The notes beneath the pieces are model-generated. The model was not told the DNA's origin. It saw only the letters and a program-made list of their open reading frames with translations, and did not search any database. Shown piece after piece: positions 16,616 to 25,662 of a stretch of DNA of 64,000 nucleotides; position 1 is the first letter of the stretch, and each line of letters opens with the position of its first letter. The stretch comes from SW132 sp038150125 (GTDB lineage: Bacteria; Bacteroidota; Rhodothermia; Balneolales; Balneolaceae): assembly GCF_038150125.1 (NCBI RefSeq), contig NZ_JBBVMF010000001.1, positions 124,001 through 188,000 on the forward strand. The letters run 5' to 3'. The translations under genes and the position numbers were made by a program.

Positions 16616-17052
16616 GAATTCTCCCGGGGTACAATTGCCGATGAGGCGTCGAGTTCACAAACAACTTTCCCGTCAACCGTGGCCTTGCCTTTCATGTTCA
16701 CAAAATTGCGCCTGTGGTTAGCAAGTTCGATCTCCATCATAAGCTGATCGCCCGGCACCACGGACTTCCGAAATTTTGCGTTATTAATGCCGGTAAACAC
16801 AATGAGCACCTCGTCGGGATTTTCAATAAGGCTGCTGTTCATCAGCATCAGGCATCCGCTCTGAGCCATCGCCTCAACCTGTAGCACTCCCGGCATGATT
16901 GGCTGACCCGGGAAATGGCCGTTAAAAAACTCTTCATTGACCGTTACATTTTTTAAAGTAACGATTCGCTTTTCTTCGAGTTCAATGACTCTATCTACAA
17001 GCAGAAATGGATATCGATGGGGTATGTAATTTTTTATTTCCTGAATATTCAT
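16612..17052 (-). CDS. fabZ: 3-hydroxyacyl-ACP dehydratase FabZ
   Basis: 146 residues, hotdog fold, fatty-acid elongation cycle. IPHRYPFLLVDRV at the N-terminus and NGHFPGQPIMPGVLQVEAMA carry the catalytic His46 and Glu60. Length is standard for a stand-alone FabZ. In many Bacteroidota FabZ is fused to LpxC; here it is separate. It is the first gene of a two-gene operon with panB. Confidence 0.95.
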   Translation of the reverse strand: MNIQEIKNYIPHRYPFLLVDRVIELEEKRIVTLKNVTVNEEFFNGHFPGQPIMPGVLQVEAMAQSGCLMLMNSSLIENPDEVLIVFTGINNAKFRKSVVPGDQLMMEIELANHRRNFVNMKGKATVDGKVVCELDASSAIVPRENS

Positions 17053-17194
17053 GTAAACGTACCGTGGTTTTTACAGATGTATGTGTCAGTGATATCGCTA
17101 CTGTGTATTGCTGATAATCAATACTTCTTTTATTTGGCCGATAAGCGACACTTACCGGGAAACAAAGTTAACATCAAGGAGCACAATATAGTAA

Positions 17195-17884
17195 TTATTT
17201 CACGGTACCCACATACACATAGGCAATTCCACCGGTAAGGCTTTCCGCCTCTTTTTGGAAAAACATACCAGATTCATCCATCAAATCAATAAATGCCTGT
17301 CCCGCCGGGAATTTGGCACTTGTTTCCGGCAGGTAGGTGTATGCATCACGGTTTCCGCTGATCCAGCCTCCCACAGTAGGCATCACATATTTACTGTAAA
17401 ACTGATAGGGATATTTCACGACTCCATCTGGCTGACCGAATTCAAGAACAACAACTGTTCCGCCTGGTTTCACGACACGTGCCATCTCTTTAAGGCACTT
17501 CAGCGGATCATCTACATTGCGAATTCCGAAGGCAATACTGGCAACATCAAAGCTATCATCGTCATAAGGCAAGTCCATAGCGTCGGCCACTTCAAATTCT
17601 ACAACGAGTTGCTTTTTATCGGCTTTTGCGGGGGCGTGTTCAATCATCTCTTTGCAAAAGTCGGTCCCTTTCACAAAGCCTGAGTGGCCTACTTTTTTCT
17701 TAAATTCAAATGCCAGATCGCCGGTACCGGTAGCACAATCAAGTACGTGGTCTCCTTGTTTAGCGCGACTCATCTGTACAGTTTTCTTTCGCCATGCATT
17801 GTGCACTCCAAACGAAAGAATACTGTTGATGCGATCATAATCATCGGCTATATCGGCAAACATGTGTCGAACTTTCTCACTCAT
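17195..17884 (-). CDS. menG: Demethylmenaquinone methyltransferase (MenG/UbiE)
   Basis: 229 residues, SAM-dependent class I methyltransferase making menaquinone from its demethyl form. It has the UbiE/COQ5 signatures: FADIADDYDRINSILSFGVH, DHVLDCATGTGDLAFEFKKK (SAM loop) and RVVKPGGTVVVLEFGQP, with the tail ESLTGGIAYVYVG. Ubiquinone synthesis is not expected in this group, so I use menG. The intergenic gaps on both sides are short and contain no clear signals. Confidence 0.93.
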   Translation of the reverse strand: MSEKVRHMFADIADDYDRINSILSFGVHNAWRKKTVQMSRAKQGDHVLDCATGTGDLAFEFKKKVGHSGFVKGTDFCKEMIEHAPAKADKKQLVVEFEVADAMDLPYDDDSFDVASIAFGIRNVDDPLKCLKEMARVVKPGGTVVVLEFGQPDGVVKYPYQFYSKYVMPTVGGWISGNRDAYTYLPETSAKFPAGQAFIDLMDESGMFFQKEAESLTGGIAYVYVGTVK

Positions 17885-18010
17885 ACGTTATACTCATTTA
17901 ATAATTCCGGAAAATAATTGTGACAATTGTTCTGTCTAGTTAGGGTTGAATAACCCTACTAATTTAACTTCCATTCAAAAACTATCTTAACAAAGCTATC
18001 AAAATAGCGG

Positions 18011-18634
18011 TCACAGAAGTTCCGCAAGGTGATCTGTTTTATTCAGGTACACCACATTAAAACTCAAGTGATTCTTGAGAATGTGGTTGATTGCGCCGTT
18101 TTGATGCTCAATTTTGTGCATATTTTGCAAGCCATACCCCAGCCATTTTGAAAGTAGAATTCGGATCAGGCGACCGTGAAGAAAAAACACCCGCGTTTGA
18201 TTGCCGTCTTCATTTAACAAATTCCTTATTCGTCCATCGGCTCTATCATACACTTCAGCGGGAGATTCGCCGCCTGGAATCGGTACATTTACATCACCAC
18301 TCGACCATGTATCGTGCAAGTGTTTCAATTCTTTTTGAATATTAGTGGATTTTTGTCCTTCTAAATCGCCAAAATTCATTTCGTCCAGTTCACTGAATGA
18401 GTGTATTGGCTTGGAGAGTTTCTCAGACAACGGCCGGGCCGTTTCAATGGCGCGAATCATACCGCTGGAGACGATCACTTCAGGGCCTTCGGGTTCAAGG
18501 CTTTTTGCAACCAGCTGAGCCTGTTGATGACCGGTGTCATTTAACGGCGCATCAATGCCTCTCCCCTGCATCATTCCTTTTTTGTTATAGTCAGTTTCTC
18601 CATGTCGTACCAGGAAAAGACGCGTATACTTCAT
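18011..18634 (-). CDS. Histidine phosphatase family protein (phosphoglycerate-mutase-like)
   Basis: 207 residues. LVRHGETDYNKKGMMQGRG holds the catalytic RHG (His at about residue 11), and a second conserved His is in FFLHGRLIRILL. GGESPAEVYDRADGRI is the typical middle block. Members include sugar-phosphate phosphatases and cobalamin/nucleotide phosphatases; the length and broad motifs do not decide the substrate. Its ATG overlaps the stop of the upstream membrane-protein gene by four bases (18631-18634), so it is likely co-translated with it. Confidence 0.85.
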   Translation of the reverse strand: MKYTRLFLVRHGETDYNKKGMMQGRGIDAPLNDTGHQQAQLVAKSLEPEGPEVIVSSGMIRAIETARPLSEKLSKPIHSFSELDEMNFGDLEGQKSTNIQKELKHLHDTWSSGDVNVPIPGGESPAEVYDRADGRIRNLLNEDGNQTRVFFLHGRLIRILLSKWLGYGLQNMHKIEHQNGAINHILKNHLSFNVVYLNKTDHLAELL

Positions 18635-19269
18635 TTCTTTGTTTTGGTATTAAAATTGATAACAGCCTGCTGCACGTGATCTTCAAGGCGCTGAACGTCG
18701 CCGGGTGGAATATTTTCTTTGATTGAATAACGAACGAGCAGCATTTTCAGAACACGATCATTCAATGGCAGATTACCATCACGCCAGATCTTATCCATTT
18801 TATCCCACAAGCGGCGCATGATGCCAATTTTGAAGAGGAAGAAAAACAGGATACCAAAACCAAATGCCAGATACATTCCGTTCATACCCATAAAGCTTAG
18901 TGCAACCCCGGCTATTAACAACTGGACAAACTCATGATTTAAAAATGATAGCAACGGGGTAAGGGAAACAGATACAAACGCACTTTTATTAAAGTACCAC
19001 CATACGTGAAATGAAAGGGCCAACCCGGCAGCAATCCATGGATTTACCGTGTATGCAAGTATAAAGTAGAGTATCATTCCAAGGGAATCAGCACTGTTGA
19101 TCCACGTGATAGATTTTCTTATCAGTTCCTCAAAACTGTATTTCTCCAAAATACCGGGCACGTATTCCTCTACCGTTTCCCGGGTAGCAAAAAACCAATG
19201 GCCCGATGATGATATCGTCGATATAGGGGATTCTAAAATATTAACTTTGTGAGATCTGTTTCCAAACAT
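18631..19269 (-). CDS. Membrane protein of unknown function
   Basis: 212 residues starting at the ATG at 19269 (MFGNRSHKVN). A TTG three codons upstream is in frame but less likely. It has about four hydrophobic segments: SLGMILYFILAYTVNPWIAA, a segment ending LSFHVWWYF, FVQLLIAGVALSFMGM and LAFGFGILFFFLFKIGI. A basic C-terminal cytosolic tail (RRLWDKMDKIWRDGN to the end) follows. I do not recognise the family. It is the first gene of a coupled pair with the histidine phosphatase. Confidence 0.65.
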   Translation of the reverse strand: MFGNRSHKVNILESPISTISSSGHWFFATRETVEEYVPGILEKYSFEELIRKSITWINSADSLGMILYFILAYTVNPWIAAGLALSFHVWWYFNKSAFVSVSLTPLLSFLNHEFVQLLIAGVALSFMGMNGMYLAFGFGILFFFLFKIGIMRRLWDKMDKIWRDGNLPLNDRVLKMLLVRYSIKENIPPGDVQRLEDHVQQAVINFNTKTKK

Positions 19270-19418
19270 AGCCTTCAACCCGAATGATTCACGAACTTAA
19301 GTAATGTATAACGTAAGATACTATTAATAGTGTTTATGCATTAAATTTATAGTAACTCAAGCTGAAGTTATCAAAAAACGGCGAAATTTTGATCTGAGCT
19401 GCATTTAAAAGAATAAAT

Positions 19419-19504
19419 GCTTAATCAAGATACCGTTGGCTCCAATTCGTCGCTTTTCTTCCTTTGCCTTGTTCACACCAAAATTTCCTGGTAAACAATC
19501 CTGG
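19419..19504 (-). repeat. Dispersed ~90-bp repeat, copy B (downstream of comF)
   Basis: On the minus strand this reads GGATTGTTTACCAGGAAATT, GTGAACAAGGC, AAGCGACGAATTGGAGCC and CTTGATTAAGC, matching the insert in the four-helix-bundle gene (4244-4332). It starts about 34 bases past the comF stop codon. Confidence 0.7.
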
Positions 19505-19537
19505 TAAAGATAAGCCAATTCCTGCATAATTACAGAA

Positions 19538-20224
19538 TCAAGCCTTTGCAATTGTGAGGATGCCGCAATGTTGCCCTGACAGGTTGTTTATGATTTGTGC
19601 CAGCTCAAAAGTTGTTGCTCCTGTGGTAAACACATCATCAACAATCAAAATATTACAATTCTGAACGGCTGAGGGCTGAGTTACTTCAAATGCACCAGAA
19701 ATATTTGAAGTGCGTTCATCACTATTCAATCCGGTTTGAGTTTTCGTATTCTTCAATCGCTTAATGTAACCTTCTGTAAGCAAATCGATACCGGTAGCAG
19801 CAGCAACTCCCCTTGCAATTTCCATTGACTGATTATACCCGCGTTTACGGTACCTTTTTTTATGAAGCGGAACTGCAGCCAGCCGCCATTTATCAATATT
19901 TTGAATTTCTGCAGCTGACCTCAGGGACCGGCCGGCTTCACGCCCGAGCTGTTCTCCAATACCGGTGCAATGATCGTATTTTAATTTATGAAGCAGATCC
20001 TGCAGATATCCGTACTTATCAAACAGCCATAGCGAGTGCCGAAAACTTACAGACTCAGGAAGGATTTCATCACTGTTATTGGTTGCCCTTTCAAATCTTG
20101 AGGTCAGGCATTCATCACAAATCATATTCAGCCGAACCATCACGCGGTCTCCGCAACAGGCACAAACAGGCGGAAACACTAAATCAGCGACAGGTTCAAT
20201 TAGCGGTTTGATATATTTTTTCAT
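19538..20224 (-). CDS. comF: ComF family phosphoribosyltransferase-like protein
   Basis: 228 residues. The N-terminal zinc-ribbon-like cysteines are VCACCGDRV and ICDECL (residues about 21-39). LLHKLKYDH and RKRGYNQSMEIARGVAAATG are typical ComF blocks, and ILIVDDVFTTGATTFELAQI (about residue 192) is the PRPP-binding motif. ComF is associated with DNA uptake in naturally competent bacteria, but homologues are widespread and the activity is unproven. Ends two bases past a CAA-TTG rich leader; no partner gene is adjacent. Confidence 0.9.
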   Translation of the reverse strand: MKKYIKPLIEPVADLVFPPVCACCGDRVMVRLNMICDECLTSRFERATNNSDEILPESVSFRHSLWLFDKYGYLQDLLHKLKYDHCTGIGEQLGREAGRSLRSAAEIQNIDKWRLAAVPLHKKRYRKRGYNQSMEIARGVAAATGIDLLTEGYIKRLKNTKTQTGLNSDERTSNISGAFEVTQPSAVQNCNILIVDDVFTTGATTFELAQIINNLSGQHCGILTIAKA

Positions 20225-20363
20225 AATTATTTTTCCTCTCTATCTCTCTCACACTCTTTAAAAACCTCAGATCGATTCTAAAATGACAAAGAAACTCCCT
20301 CCTTCGCAAACATGAACAAGGAGAGGACTCTTAATGCGCTTTTATTAAGATTTAGAATTCAAC

Positions 20364-20540
20364 TCAGGTTAAGAAACTGTCACTTTCAATTTGGTATTCC
20401 CGACGATAATTTTCAAATACTTTTTTCATGATTGCAGGACTGACTATCAAAGTGGGATACTCCAGAATGAACTCTATCTTGAATAAAAAGTTATAGGTTC
20501 CGAGTTGATACCTCGTGAGCTCTGCCAAGAGGTAGTTCAT
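20364..20540 (-). CDS. Possible 58-residue small ORF overlapping a repeat
   Basis: ATG at 20540 to TGA at 20364. The first 17 or so codons (MNYLLAELTRYQLGTYN) are encoded by a sequence repeated at 38958-39000, where the frame is closed soon after. The rest (KIEFILEYPTLIVSPAIMKK and on) has normal-looking codons and ends ESDSFLT. I do not recognise it. It could be a real small protein, or a fragment of a mobile gene carried with the repeat. Confidence 0.3.
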   Translation of the reverse strand: MNYLLAELTRYQLGTYNFLFKIEFILEYPTLIVSPAIMKKVFENYRREYQIESDSFLT

Positions 20541-20544
20541 TTGA
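20506..20544 (-). repeat. CTACCTC...GAGGTATC repeat, copy 1
   Basis: On the minus strand: AAATGAACTACCTCTTGGCA then GAGCTCACGAGGTATC. The same block, better conserved as a CCTCG/CGAGG hairpin, is at 38936-38976 next to the IS200-type element and DUF445. Confidence 0.6.
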
Positions 20545-20701
20545 AGATGGCCTTTAAGCGGGAATTATACCGTTAATGAGGATCGTTTAGCTTTTTAGGC
20601 TGAGTCTGTGAAGATACCGGCCAGCCAAAAATGGCAGAACGCCATATTTAAATGATTTTCGAAGTGATTTTTACTATTAATTTCTCAATCTTTAAAATTG
20701 C

Positions 20702-21415
20702 ATGGCAAAATTTGCTCTTATCACCGGCGCCGCAGATCGTATTGGAAAATCCTTTGCCCTGGCTTTGGCGAAAATGGATTATAATATTTTTCTTCACTAT
20801 AACACATCAAAAGAAAAAGCTGAAGATACCGCTACACTCATAGAAAAAATGGGACAGACCTGTATTCTGAAGCAGGCTAATTTTAAAAAGGAAGAGCAGG
20901 TAACACAATATATTGCTGACTGCTGCCATGAAGGAGACCTTGAAATTTTAATCAACAATGCATCAAATTTTATAGAATCAAATTTTGAAACAGTGGGATC
21001 AACACTCCTTGATGATCTCTATACCGTTAATTTCAAGGCGCCGTATATCCTAACAAAACAGTTTGCCAGCCAGTGCCGGAAAGGCTTGATTATCAATATG
21101 CTGGATACCAAGATTAAGCAGTACAAAACAAAGCACTTAGACTATCTGTTGACTAAAAAGAGCCTCGAAGATTTTACATACCTGTCGGCGACACATCTTG
21201 CTCCGGATATTCGGGTAAATGGAATTGCTCCCGGTCTTATTTTACCCCCGGAAGATAAATCGGACGACTATCTTGAAGAAATGGCTAAAGGCATTCCATT
21301 GCAAAAACGGGGTGATCTTGAACACCTTGTACAGGCACTTAAGCTTTTAGTAGAGAATCCATTTATTACCGGAGAAGTTATTACTGTGGATGGCGGGGAA
21401 CATTTAAATATCTAA
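20702..21415 (+). CDS. Pteridine-reductase-like SDR (FolM/PTR1 type)
   Basis: 237 residues, Rossmann short-chain dehydrogenase. ALITGAADRIGKSFALALAK shows the TGxxxRIG dinucleotide motif with the Arg typical of pteridine reductases and FolM; then LINNAS and the Tyr-x3-Lys catalytic pair in LDYLLTKKSLEDF. The position before the Tyr has Asp (NMLDTK) where classical SDRs have Ser, as in PTR1. It ends GEVITVDGGEHL. It is followed 21 bases later by folB and then folK, so it probably reduces dihydropterin or dihydrofolate. Could it instead be a general SDR? The Asp and the folate neighbours argue against that. Confidence 0.8.
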   Translation: MAKFALITGAADRIGKSFALALAKMDYNIFLHYNTSKEKAEDTATLIEKMGQTCILKQANFKKEEQVTQYIADCCHEGDLEILINNASNFIESNFETVGSTLLDDLYTVNFKAPYILTKQFASQCRKGLIINMLDTKIKQYKTKHLDYLLTKKSLEDFTYLSATHLAPDIRVNGIAPGLILPPEDKSDDYLEEMAKGIPLQKRGDLEHLVQALKLLVENPFITGEVITVDGGEHLNI

Positions 21416-21436
21416 GTATTCGACAAAAAAAAGAGC

Positions 21437-21802
21437 ATGGAAGAAAAATTGACTGAAATTGAAATTAAAAATATGCGTGTGCGGGCTATCCTCGGCATTA
21501 ATGATTGGGAGCGCACGAAAAAGCAAGATATTGTAATTTCGATACAATTCGCCTACGATGCGGCCACAGCAATTGAAGATGACGATATAAAAAATGCCGT
21601 CGATTACAAAGAGATTACCAAGAACGTGCTGAAGTTCGTCGAAAACTCAAATTACTTTCTTATCGAAACACTGGCCGATACACTTTTCGATATGATAAGT
21701 TCGTTAAAAGGAATAAAGAAAACACATGTTACGGTTGAAAAACCCCACGCCCTGCGCTTTTGCGACAACCTAATCGTCAGGCGATCCGATTACGATGAAT
21801 AG
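21437..21802 (+). CDS. folB: Dihydroneopterin aldolase
   Basis: 121 residues, tunnelling fold, splits dihydroneopterin to 6-hydroxymethyl-dihydropterin in folate synthesis. It has the family blocks IKNMRVRAILGINDWERTKK, the DYKEIT segment, the SNYFLIETLADTLFDMI stretch with its pterin-binding Glu, and VTVEKPHALRFCDNLIVR with the catalytic Lys. The 3' end overlaps folK by eight bases (21795-21802), so the two are coupled. Confidence 0.93.
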   Translation: MEEKLTEIEIKNMRVRAILGINDWERTKKQDIVISIQFAYDAATAIEDDDIKNAVDYKEITKNVLKFVENSNYFLIETLADTLFDMISSLKGIKKTHVTVEKPHALRFCDNLIVRRSDYDE

Positions 21803-22193
21803 GGCCGTCATCGCAATAGGATCAAACATCAATCCCCAGGAAAATGTCACGGATGCGCTCAATTATATCACAAAATCATTCTCATTAGTCAAAAAATCCC
21901 GGTTTATTTATACCGAACCTTTAGGTTTTAAAAATCAACCCAACTTTTTAAATGGTGCGGTGCTCATTGAGACGGCTTCCGGGGAGACGGACATTATAAC
22001 TAAGTTGAAAGAAATTGAGCAAAATCTTGGCCGAGAACGAAAAGGCCGGAAAGACGGTCCCCGCCGGATTGACCTGGATCTTGTGGTGTACAATGGCCGG
22101 ATTATCGATAATGATGTATTTGAGCGGGATTTTTTAAGACAATCTATTCGGCAGGTACTGCCTGATTTCACCTTTCACCGGGAAAATGGGTAA
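21795..22193 (+). CDS. folK: 2-amino-4-hydroxy-6-hydroxymethyldihydropteridine pyrophosphokinase
   Basis: 132 residues. It pyrophosphorylates the FolB product with ATP. AVIAIGSNINPQENVTDAL is the N-terminal signature, followed by SRFIYTEPLGFKNQPNFLNG and the PROSITE-type block GRKDGPRRIDLDLVVYNG with the two Asp that bind Mg-ATP. The length is slightly short at the C-terminus but complete. Last gene of the SDR-folB-folK operon; dihydropteroate synthase is not in the window. Confidence 0.93.
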   Translation: MNRAVIAIGSNINPQENVTDALNYITKSFSLVKKSRFIYTEPLGFKNQPNFLNGAVLIETASGETDIITKLKEIEQNLGRERKGRKDGPRRIDLDLVVYNGRIIDNDVFERDFLRQSIRQVLPDFTFHRENG

Positions 22194-22232
22194 AGACTTA
22201 TAAAATCATGAGCCTGCTTCGAATAGTTCATC

Positions 22233-22301
22233 ATCCGGCGCACAGTTCCGTTGCAATTTCACCTTCGCAATGCTGAGAAAAATAGTTTCTTGGTAAGATA
22301 T
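22233..22301 (-). repeat. Dispersed ~90-bp repeat, diverged copy C
   Basis: On the minus strand: TTACCAAGAAACTATTTTTC, CAGCATTGCGAAGGTGAAA, TTGCAACGGAA. It can be aligned with copies A and B but has many substitutions. It lies in the 230-base gap after folK. Confidence 0.45.
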
Positions 22302-22423
22302 CAGTGTATAAGCTCTTTTTATGATAATCAATTATTCAGGATATTAGATATTATCTGTAACTTTTAGATAGGCTTATATTTAATTAGATTTGTTACTTCT
22401 TATTATCACAAAAAAATCTGCGC

Positions 22424-23527
22424 ATGCCATCCTTAGGACGTGACCTTCAGTCAATTCGTAAACATTTAGGTTTTTCAGTTGAAGATATTCAAAACGCCAC
22501 CAAGCTGCCGGCAGACACAATTCGGTCGATTGAAGACGGAACTATTTTTAGTGAATCTAAAGAGATCAATACGTATATCCGTAGTTTTGTCAGGACCTAT
22601 GGCCGCGCGCTGAAACTGGATATTGACCTGCTATCGAGGGCTCTCGACCAGGAAGAGCTTGGAAATTATACGGATCTGCTGCTGCAAAATTTCCCCGAGC
22701 TCAAAAGTGATAAACCGGAACAAGAAACAGAATCCTCTTCTGATGAAGAGACGCGTCCGTCAAAAGGTAAAAAGAAGAAACGGTCACCCTCATTTACATT
22801 TGCCGGAGGAGATGAAAAAAAATCCACATCAGACTCTTCCAAATCATCAGGATCATCATCGAAGAAGCGCGGCCCCGCTCACCGGTCCTCACCCCCGGAT
22901 GTACGATCCATCGACTGGGCGGGACTGGGAAAAGATTTTAAGAAGCGACGTACCCAACCTCCAGTCTGGATGATAAGTGCGGGCCTGATTATCATCCTGA
23001 TTGTTGCTGCAGCAGTACTCATCTCTCAGTTTGGTTTTTTCTCATCTGATGAGCAAGTCCCGGTTGCGCCCCCCACAACTGATATAGAAGAGCCGGCAAG
23101 AAACCAGGACTTAACCCTTGACCTCTCTGAGGATATCACGGAAGACACGACCGATGTAACTGAAGTAGCCCTGAGCGATACGCTTTACCTGACTCTATAT
23201 GCTGCAACCGGCCGGCTCGACCCCGTTCGCGTCTGGAGTGATCTAAAACCTCGTATTGATCCTTATTGGCTGGAGCAGGGCACGGCATTTAATTTTGAAT
23301 TTGCCGATACCATTCGGGTAGCCGGCAGTTATTCCAATATGCTGATGTTCATGAACGGTCACCGTATCGAAAATTTTCGTGGACAATATTACAATCCCGA
23401 AGAAAATGCAGTGGAACTGACGCGGAGTATATTTGATTCTGATCCCCGCTGGGCATCACCGGTGCCTTTCGAGCTGCCAGAAAATGTAGCCGAACCCGAC
23501 ACTCTAATAGATCGCCCCTCATTTTAA
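22424..23527 (+). CDS. RodZ-like helix-turn-helix membrane protein
   Basis: 367 residues. Residues 1-85 are an HTH_25/RodZ-type domain (GRDLQSIRKHLGFSVEDIQN, then TIRSIEDGTIF and TYIRSFVRTYGRAL). Residues about 95-180 are a Lys/Ser-rich disordered linker. Residues about 183-207 are one transmembrane helix (WMISAGLIIILIVAAAVLIS). The remainder is a periplasmic domain resembling DUF4115, including WLEQGTAFNFEFADTIRVAG. RodZ couples MreB to the cell-wall elongation machinery; a cell-shape or regulatory role is inferred from domain order only. It is 25 bases upstream of ligA. Confidence 0.8.
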   Translation: MPSLGRDLQSIRKHLGFSVEDIQNATKLPADTIRSIEDGTIFSESKEINTYIRSFVRTYGRALKLDIDLLSRALDQEELGNYTDLLLQNFPELKSDKPEQETESSSDEETRPSKGKKKKRSPSFTFAGGDEKKSTSDSSKSSGSSSKKRGPAHRSSPPDVRSIDWAGLGKDFKKRRTQPPVWMISAGLIIILIVAAAVLISQFGFFSSDEQVPVAPPTTDIEEPARNQDLTLDLSEDITEDTTDVTEVALSDTLYLTLYAATGRLDPVRVWSDLKPRIDPYWLEQGTAFNFEFADTIRVAGSYSNMLMFMNGHRIENFRGQYYNPEENAVELTRSIFDSDPRWASPVPFELPENVAEPDTLIDRPSF

Positions 23528-23552
23528 ACAGAATCAGACCTTTTTACTGACC

Positions 23553-25559
23553 ATGACTACTCAAAAAGTGCACGATCGCGTCGCAGAACTTCGTGATCTG
23601 CTGGAACGGGCCAACCGTGCTTACTACGATGAAGCAAAACCGTTTATAAGCGATCGCGAGTTTGATGAAGCGTTAAAAGAGCTTCGGGAGCTTGAAGAAG
23701 AACACAGCCTGCAAACAGACAACAGCCCAACCCGGCGTGTTGGCGGTCAGCCCACATCCCAGTTCCCAACTGTTGAACATCCTGTTCCGCTGCTTAGCCT
23801 CGATAACACCTACAATTCAGACGATCTTCGTGATTTTGATCGCCGGGTGCGGGACAGAATTCCTGAGGAATCGTTTACATATGCCGTAGAGCTGAAGTTT
23901 GATGGTGCCGCTGTCCGGCTCCGGTATGAGGATTACACCCTTAAGCTTGGCGCTACCCGCGGTGACGGTGAACGAGGGGATGATATCACACAAAACATTC
24001 GAACCATTGGCGATGTGCCACTCAGTTTAAGTGACAACGCTCCATCCGTGCTGGAAGTCCGGGGCGAGGCGTACATGGAAAAGGAAGCGTTTGTCAGGCT
24101 GAATGAATATCGCGAAGAGAATGGACTACAGCCATTTGCAAATCCACGAAACAGCACGGCAGGATCCCTTAAAATGCAGGATCCGCGAGAAGTAGCGCGC
24201 CGCCCCATTCGCATGTTCATTTTTGATCTTATTTTAGAAAACTCCGACGTAGAACGAACACAGAAATCCAAGATGGAGCTGCTTCGGGATCTTGGTTTTC
24301 CCGTTTGCGAGCATTTTGAAGTGTGCCGCACTATCGACGAGGTTCTCGATATCATCGAAAAGTGGGATGATCTGAGACATGAACTGCCCTACGCCACCGA
24401 CGGTGTTGTTATTAAAGTTAACGAAGAGAAATTCAGAGAGCAGCTTGGCACCACATCAAAAGCACCGCGCTGGGCAATTTCGTATAAATTTGAGGCAGAC
24501 CAGGCAACGACAATCCTGGAATCTATCACGCTCCAGGTAGGCAGGCTTGGCAGTATTACGCCCGTGGCAGAATTGAAAGCCGTGGTACTTGCGGGAACCA
24601 CCGTCAAGCGAGCCTCTCTTCACAACGAAGATGAAATTCATCGTAAGGATATCCGCCCGGGAGATACCGTGGTTGTTGAAAAAGCCGGTGAAATCATTCC
24701 CCAGGTTCTATCGGTTGTGAATCCAGCCCGGGAAAACCGGCCCTCCCTTTTTAAAATGCCAGAAAACTGCCCGGCCTGTGGTGAACCGCTTGTGAAATTT
24801 GAGGGCGAGGTTAAGTGGCGCTGTATTAACCAGGAGTGTCCGCCCCAGATTCGCGAACGGATCATCCACTTTGCATCTCGCGACGCGATGGACATCGAAG
24901 GCATGGGTGATGCGGTTGTTGACCAGCTGGTGGATGCGGGATTGATCTCATCGTATGCCGACCTCTACAAACTGACAACGGCTGATATACTGCCTCTCGA
25001 AAGAATGGCCGAAAAAAGTGCGCAAAATCTTGTTGATGCGATTCAGGCCAGTAAACTGCAGCCTTTTCACCGGGTATTATATGCTATGGGGATACGATTT
25101 GTTGGAAAAACAGTCGCTAAAGACCTGGCATCGGCTTATTCTTCGCTCGATAAATTGATGAAAGCAAGCAGTGAAGACCTGGAAGAAGTCGATTCAATCG
25201 GCCCCAAAATTGCGGATTCTGTTACATCCTTCTTCAAAATTCCGAGCAACCTCGAGATTCTTAACGACATGATAGAGGCCGGGCTTCAATTTGAAGCAAC
25301 AGAGAATGAGCAGCAATCAAGTAAGCTTGACGGTAAGGTATTTGTGCTCACAGGATCACTACCCTCGCTAACCCGTAAAGAGGCTACTGAATGGATTGAA
25401 AAGCACGGCGGTAAGACAACGTCATCTGTCAGCAGCAATACAGATTTTCTGTTAGCGGGGGAATCAGCCGGAAGCAAGCTCACAAAGGCCGAAAAGCTGG
25501 GCATTCCAGTCATAGATGAATCAACGTTTAACGAGATGGTGAACCGCCGGACTGAATAA
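23553..25559 (+). CDS. ligA: NAD-dependent DNA ligase
   Basis: 668 residues, full length. It seals nicks during replication and repair using NAD. Domain order: Ia domain (RANRAYYDEAKPFISDREFD), adenylation domain with the nucleophile Lys115 in VELKFDGAAVRLRY, OB fold, a four-Cys zinc finger (CPACGEP at about 403 and CINQECPP), helix-hairpin-helix repeats (MGIRFVGKTVAKDLA, DSIGPKIADSV) and a C-terminal BRCT domain (DGKVFVLTGSLPSLTRKEAT). All active-site motifs are intact. It is likely transcribed with the RodZ-like gene. Confidence 0.97.
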   Translation: MTTQKVHDRVAELRDLLERANRAYYDEAKPFISDREFDEALKELRELEEEHSLQTDNSPTRRVGGQPTSQFPTVEHPVPLLSLDNTYNSDDLRDFDRRVRDRIPEESFTYAVELKFDGAAVRLRYEDYTLKLGATRGDGERGDDITQNIRTIGDVPLSLSDNAPSVLEVRGEAYMEKEAFVRLNEYREENGLQPFANPRNSTAGSLKMQDPREVARRPIRMFIFDLILENSDVERTQKSKMELLRDLGFPVCEHFEVCRTIDEVLDIIEKWDDLRHELPYATDGVVIKVNEEKFREQLGTTSKAPRWAISYKFEADQATTILESITLQVGRLGSITPVAELKAVVLAGTTVKRASLHNEDEIHRKDIRPGDTVVVEKAGEIIPQVLSVVNPARENRPSLFKMPENCPACGEPLVKFEGEVKWRCINQECPPQIRERIIHFASRDAMDIEGMGDAVVDQLVDAGLISSYADLYKLTTADILPLERMAEKSAQNLVDAIQASKLQPFHRVLYAMGIRFVGKTVAKDLASAYSSLDKLMKASSEDLEEVDSIGPKIADSVTSFFKIPSNLEILNDMIEAGLQFEATENEQQSSKLDGKVFVLTGSLPSLTRKEATEWIEKHGGKTTSSVSSNTDFLLAGESAGSKLTKAEKLGIPVIDESTFNEMVNRRTE

Positions 25560-25662
25560 TTGCAATGGATTCAATATTGAGCCAAATATTTTGGTATCAT
25601 TACCTGTTCAGCAAACGTTGCTATAACACCATTAGTTGAATTGTTCACTTATTTCACATTTG

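Larger units (their letters stand above)
20225..20701. other. Divergent intergenic region with a possible relic ORF
   Basis: 477 bases between comF (minus) and the SDR gene (plus). It starts with a short pyrimidine-rich tract (TTCCTCTCTATCTCTCTCAC at about 20232), contains a small open frame on the minus strand (20364-20540, listed separately) and a CTCGTGAGCTCTGCC repeat segment, and should hold both promoters. Confidence 0.5.
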
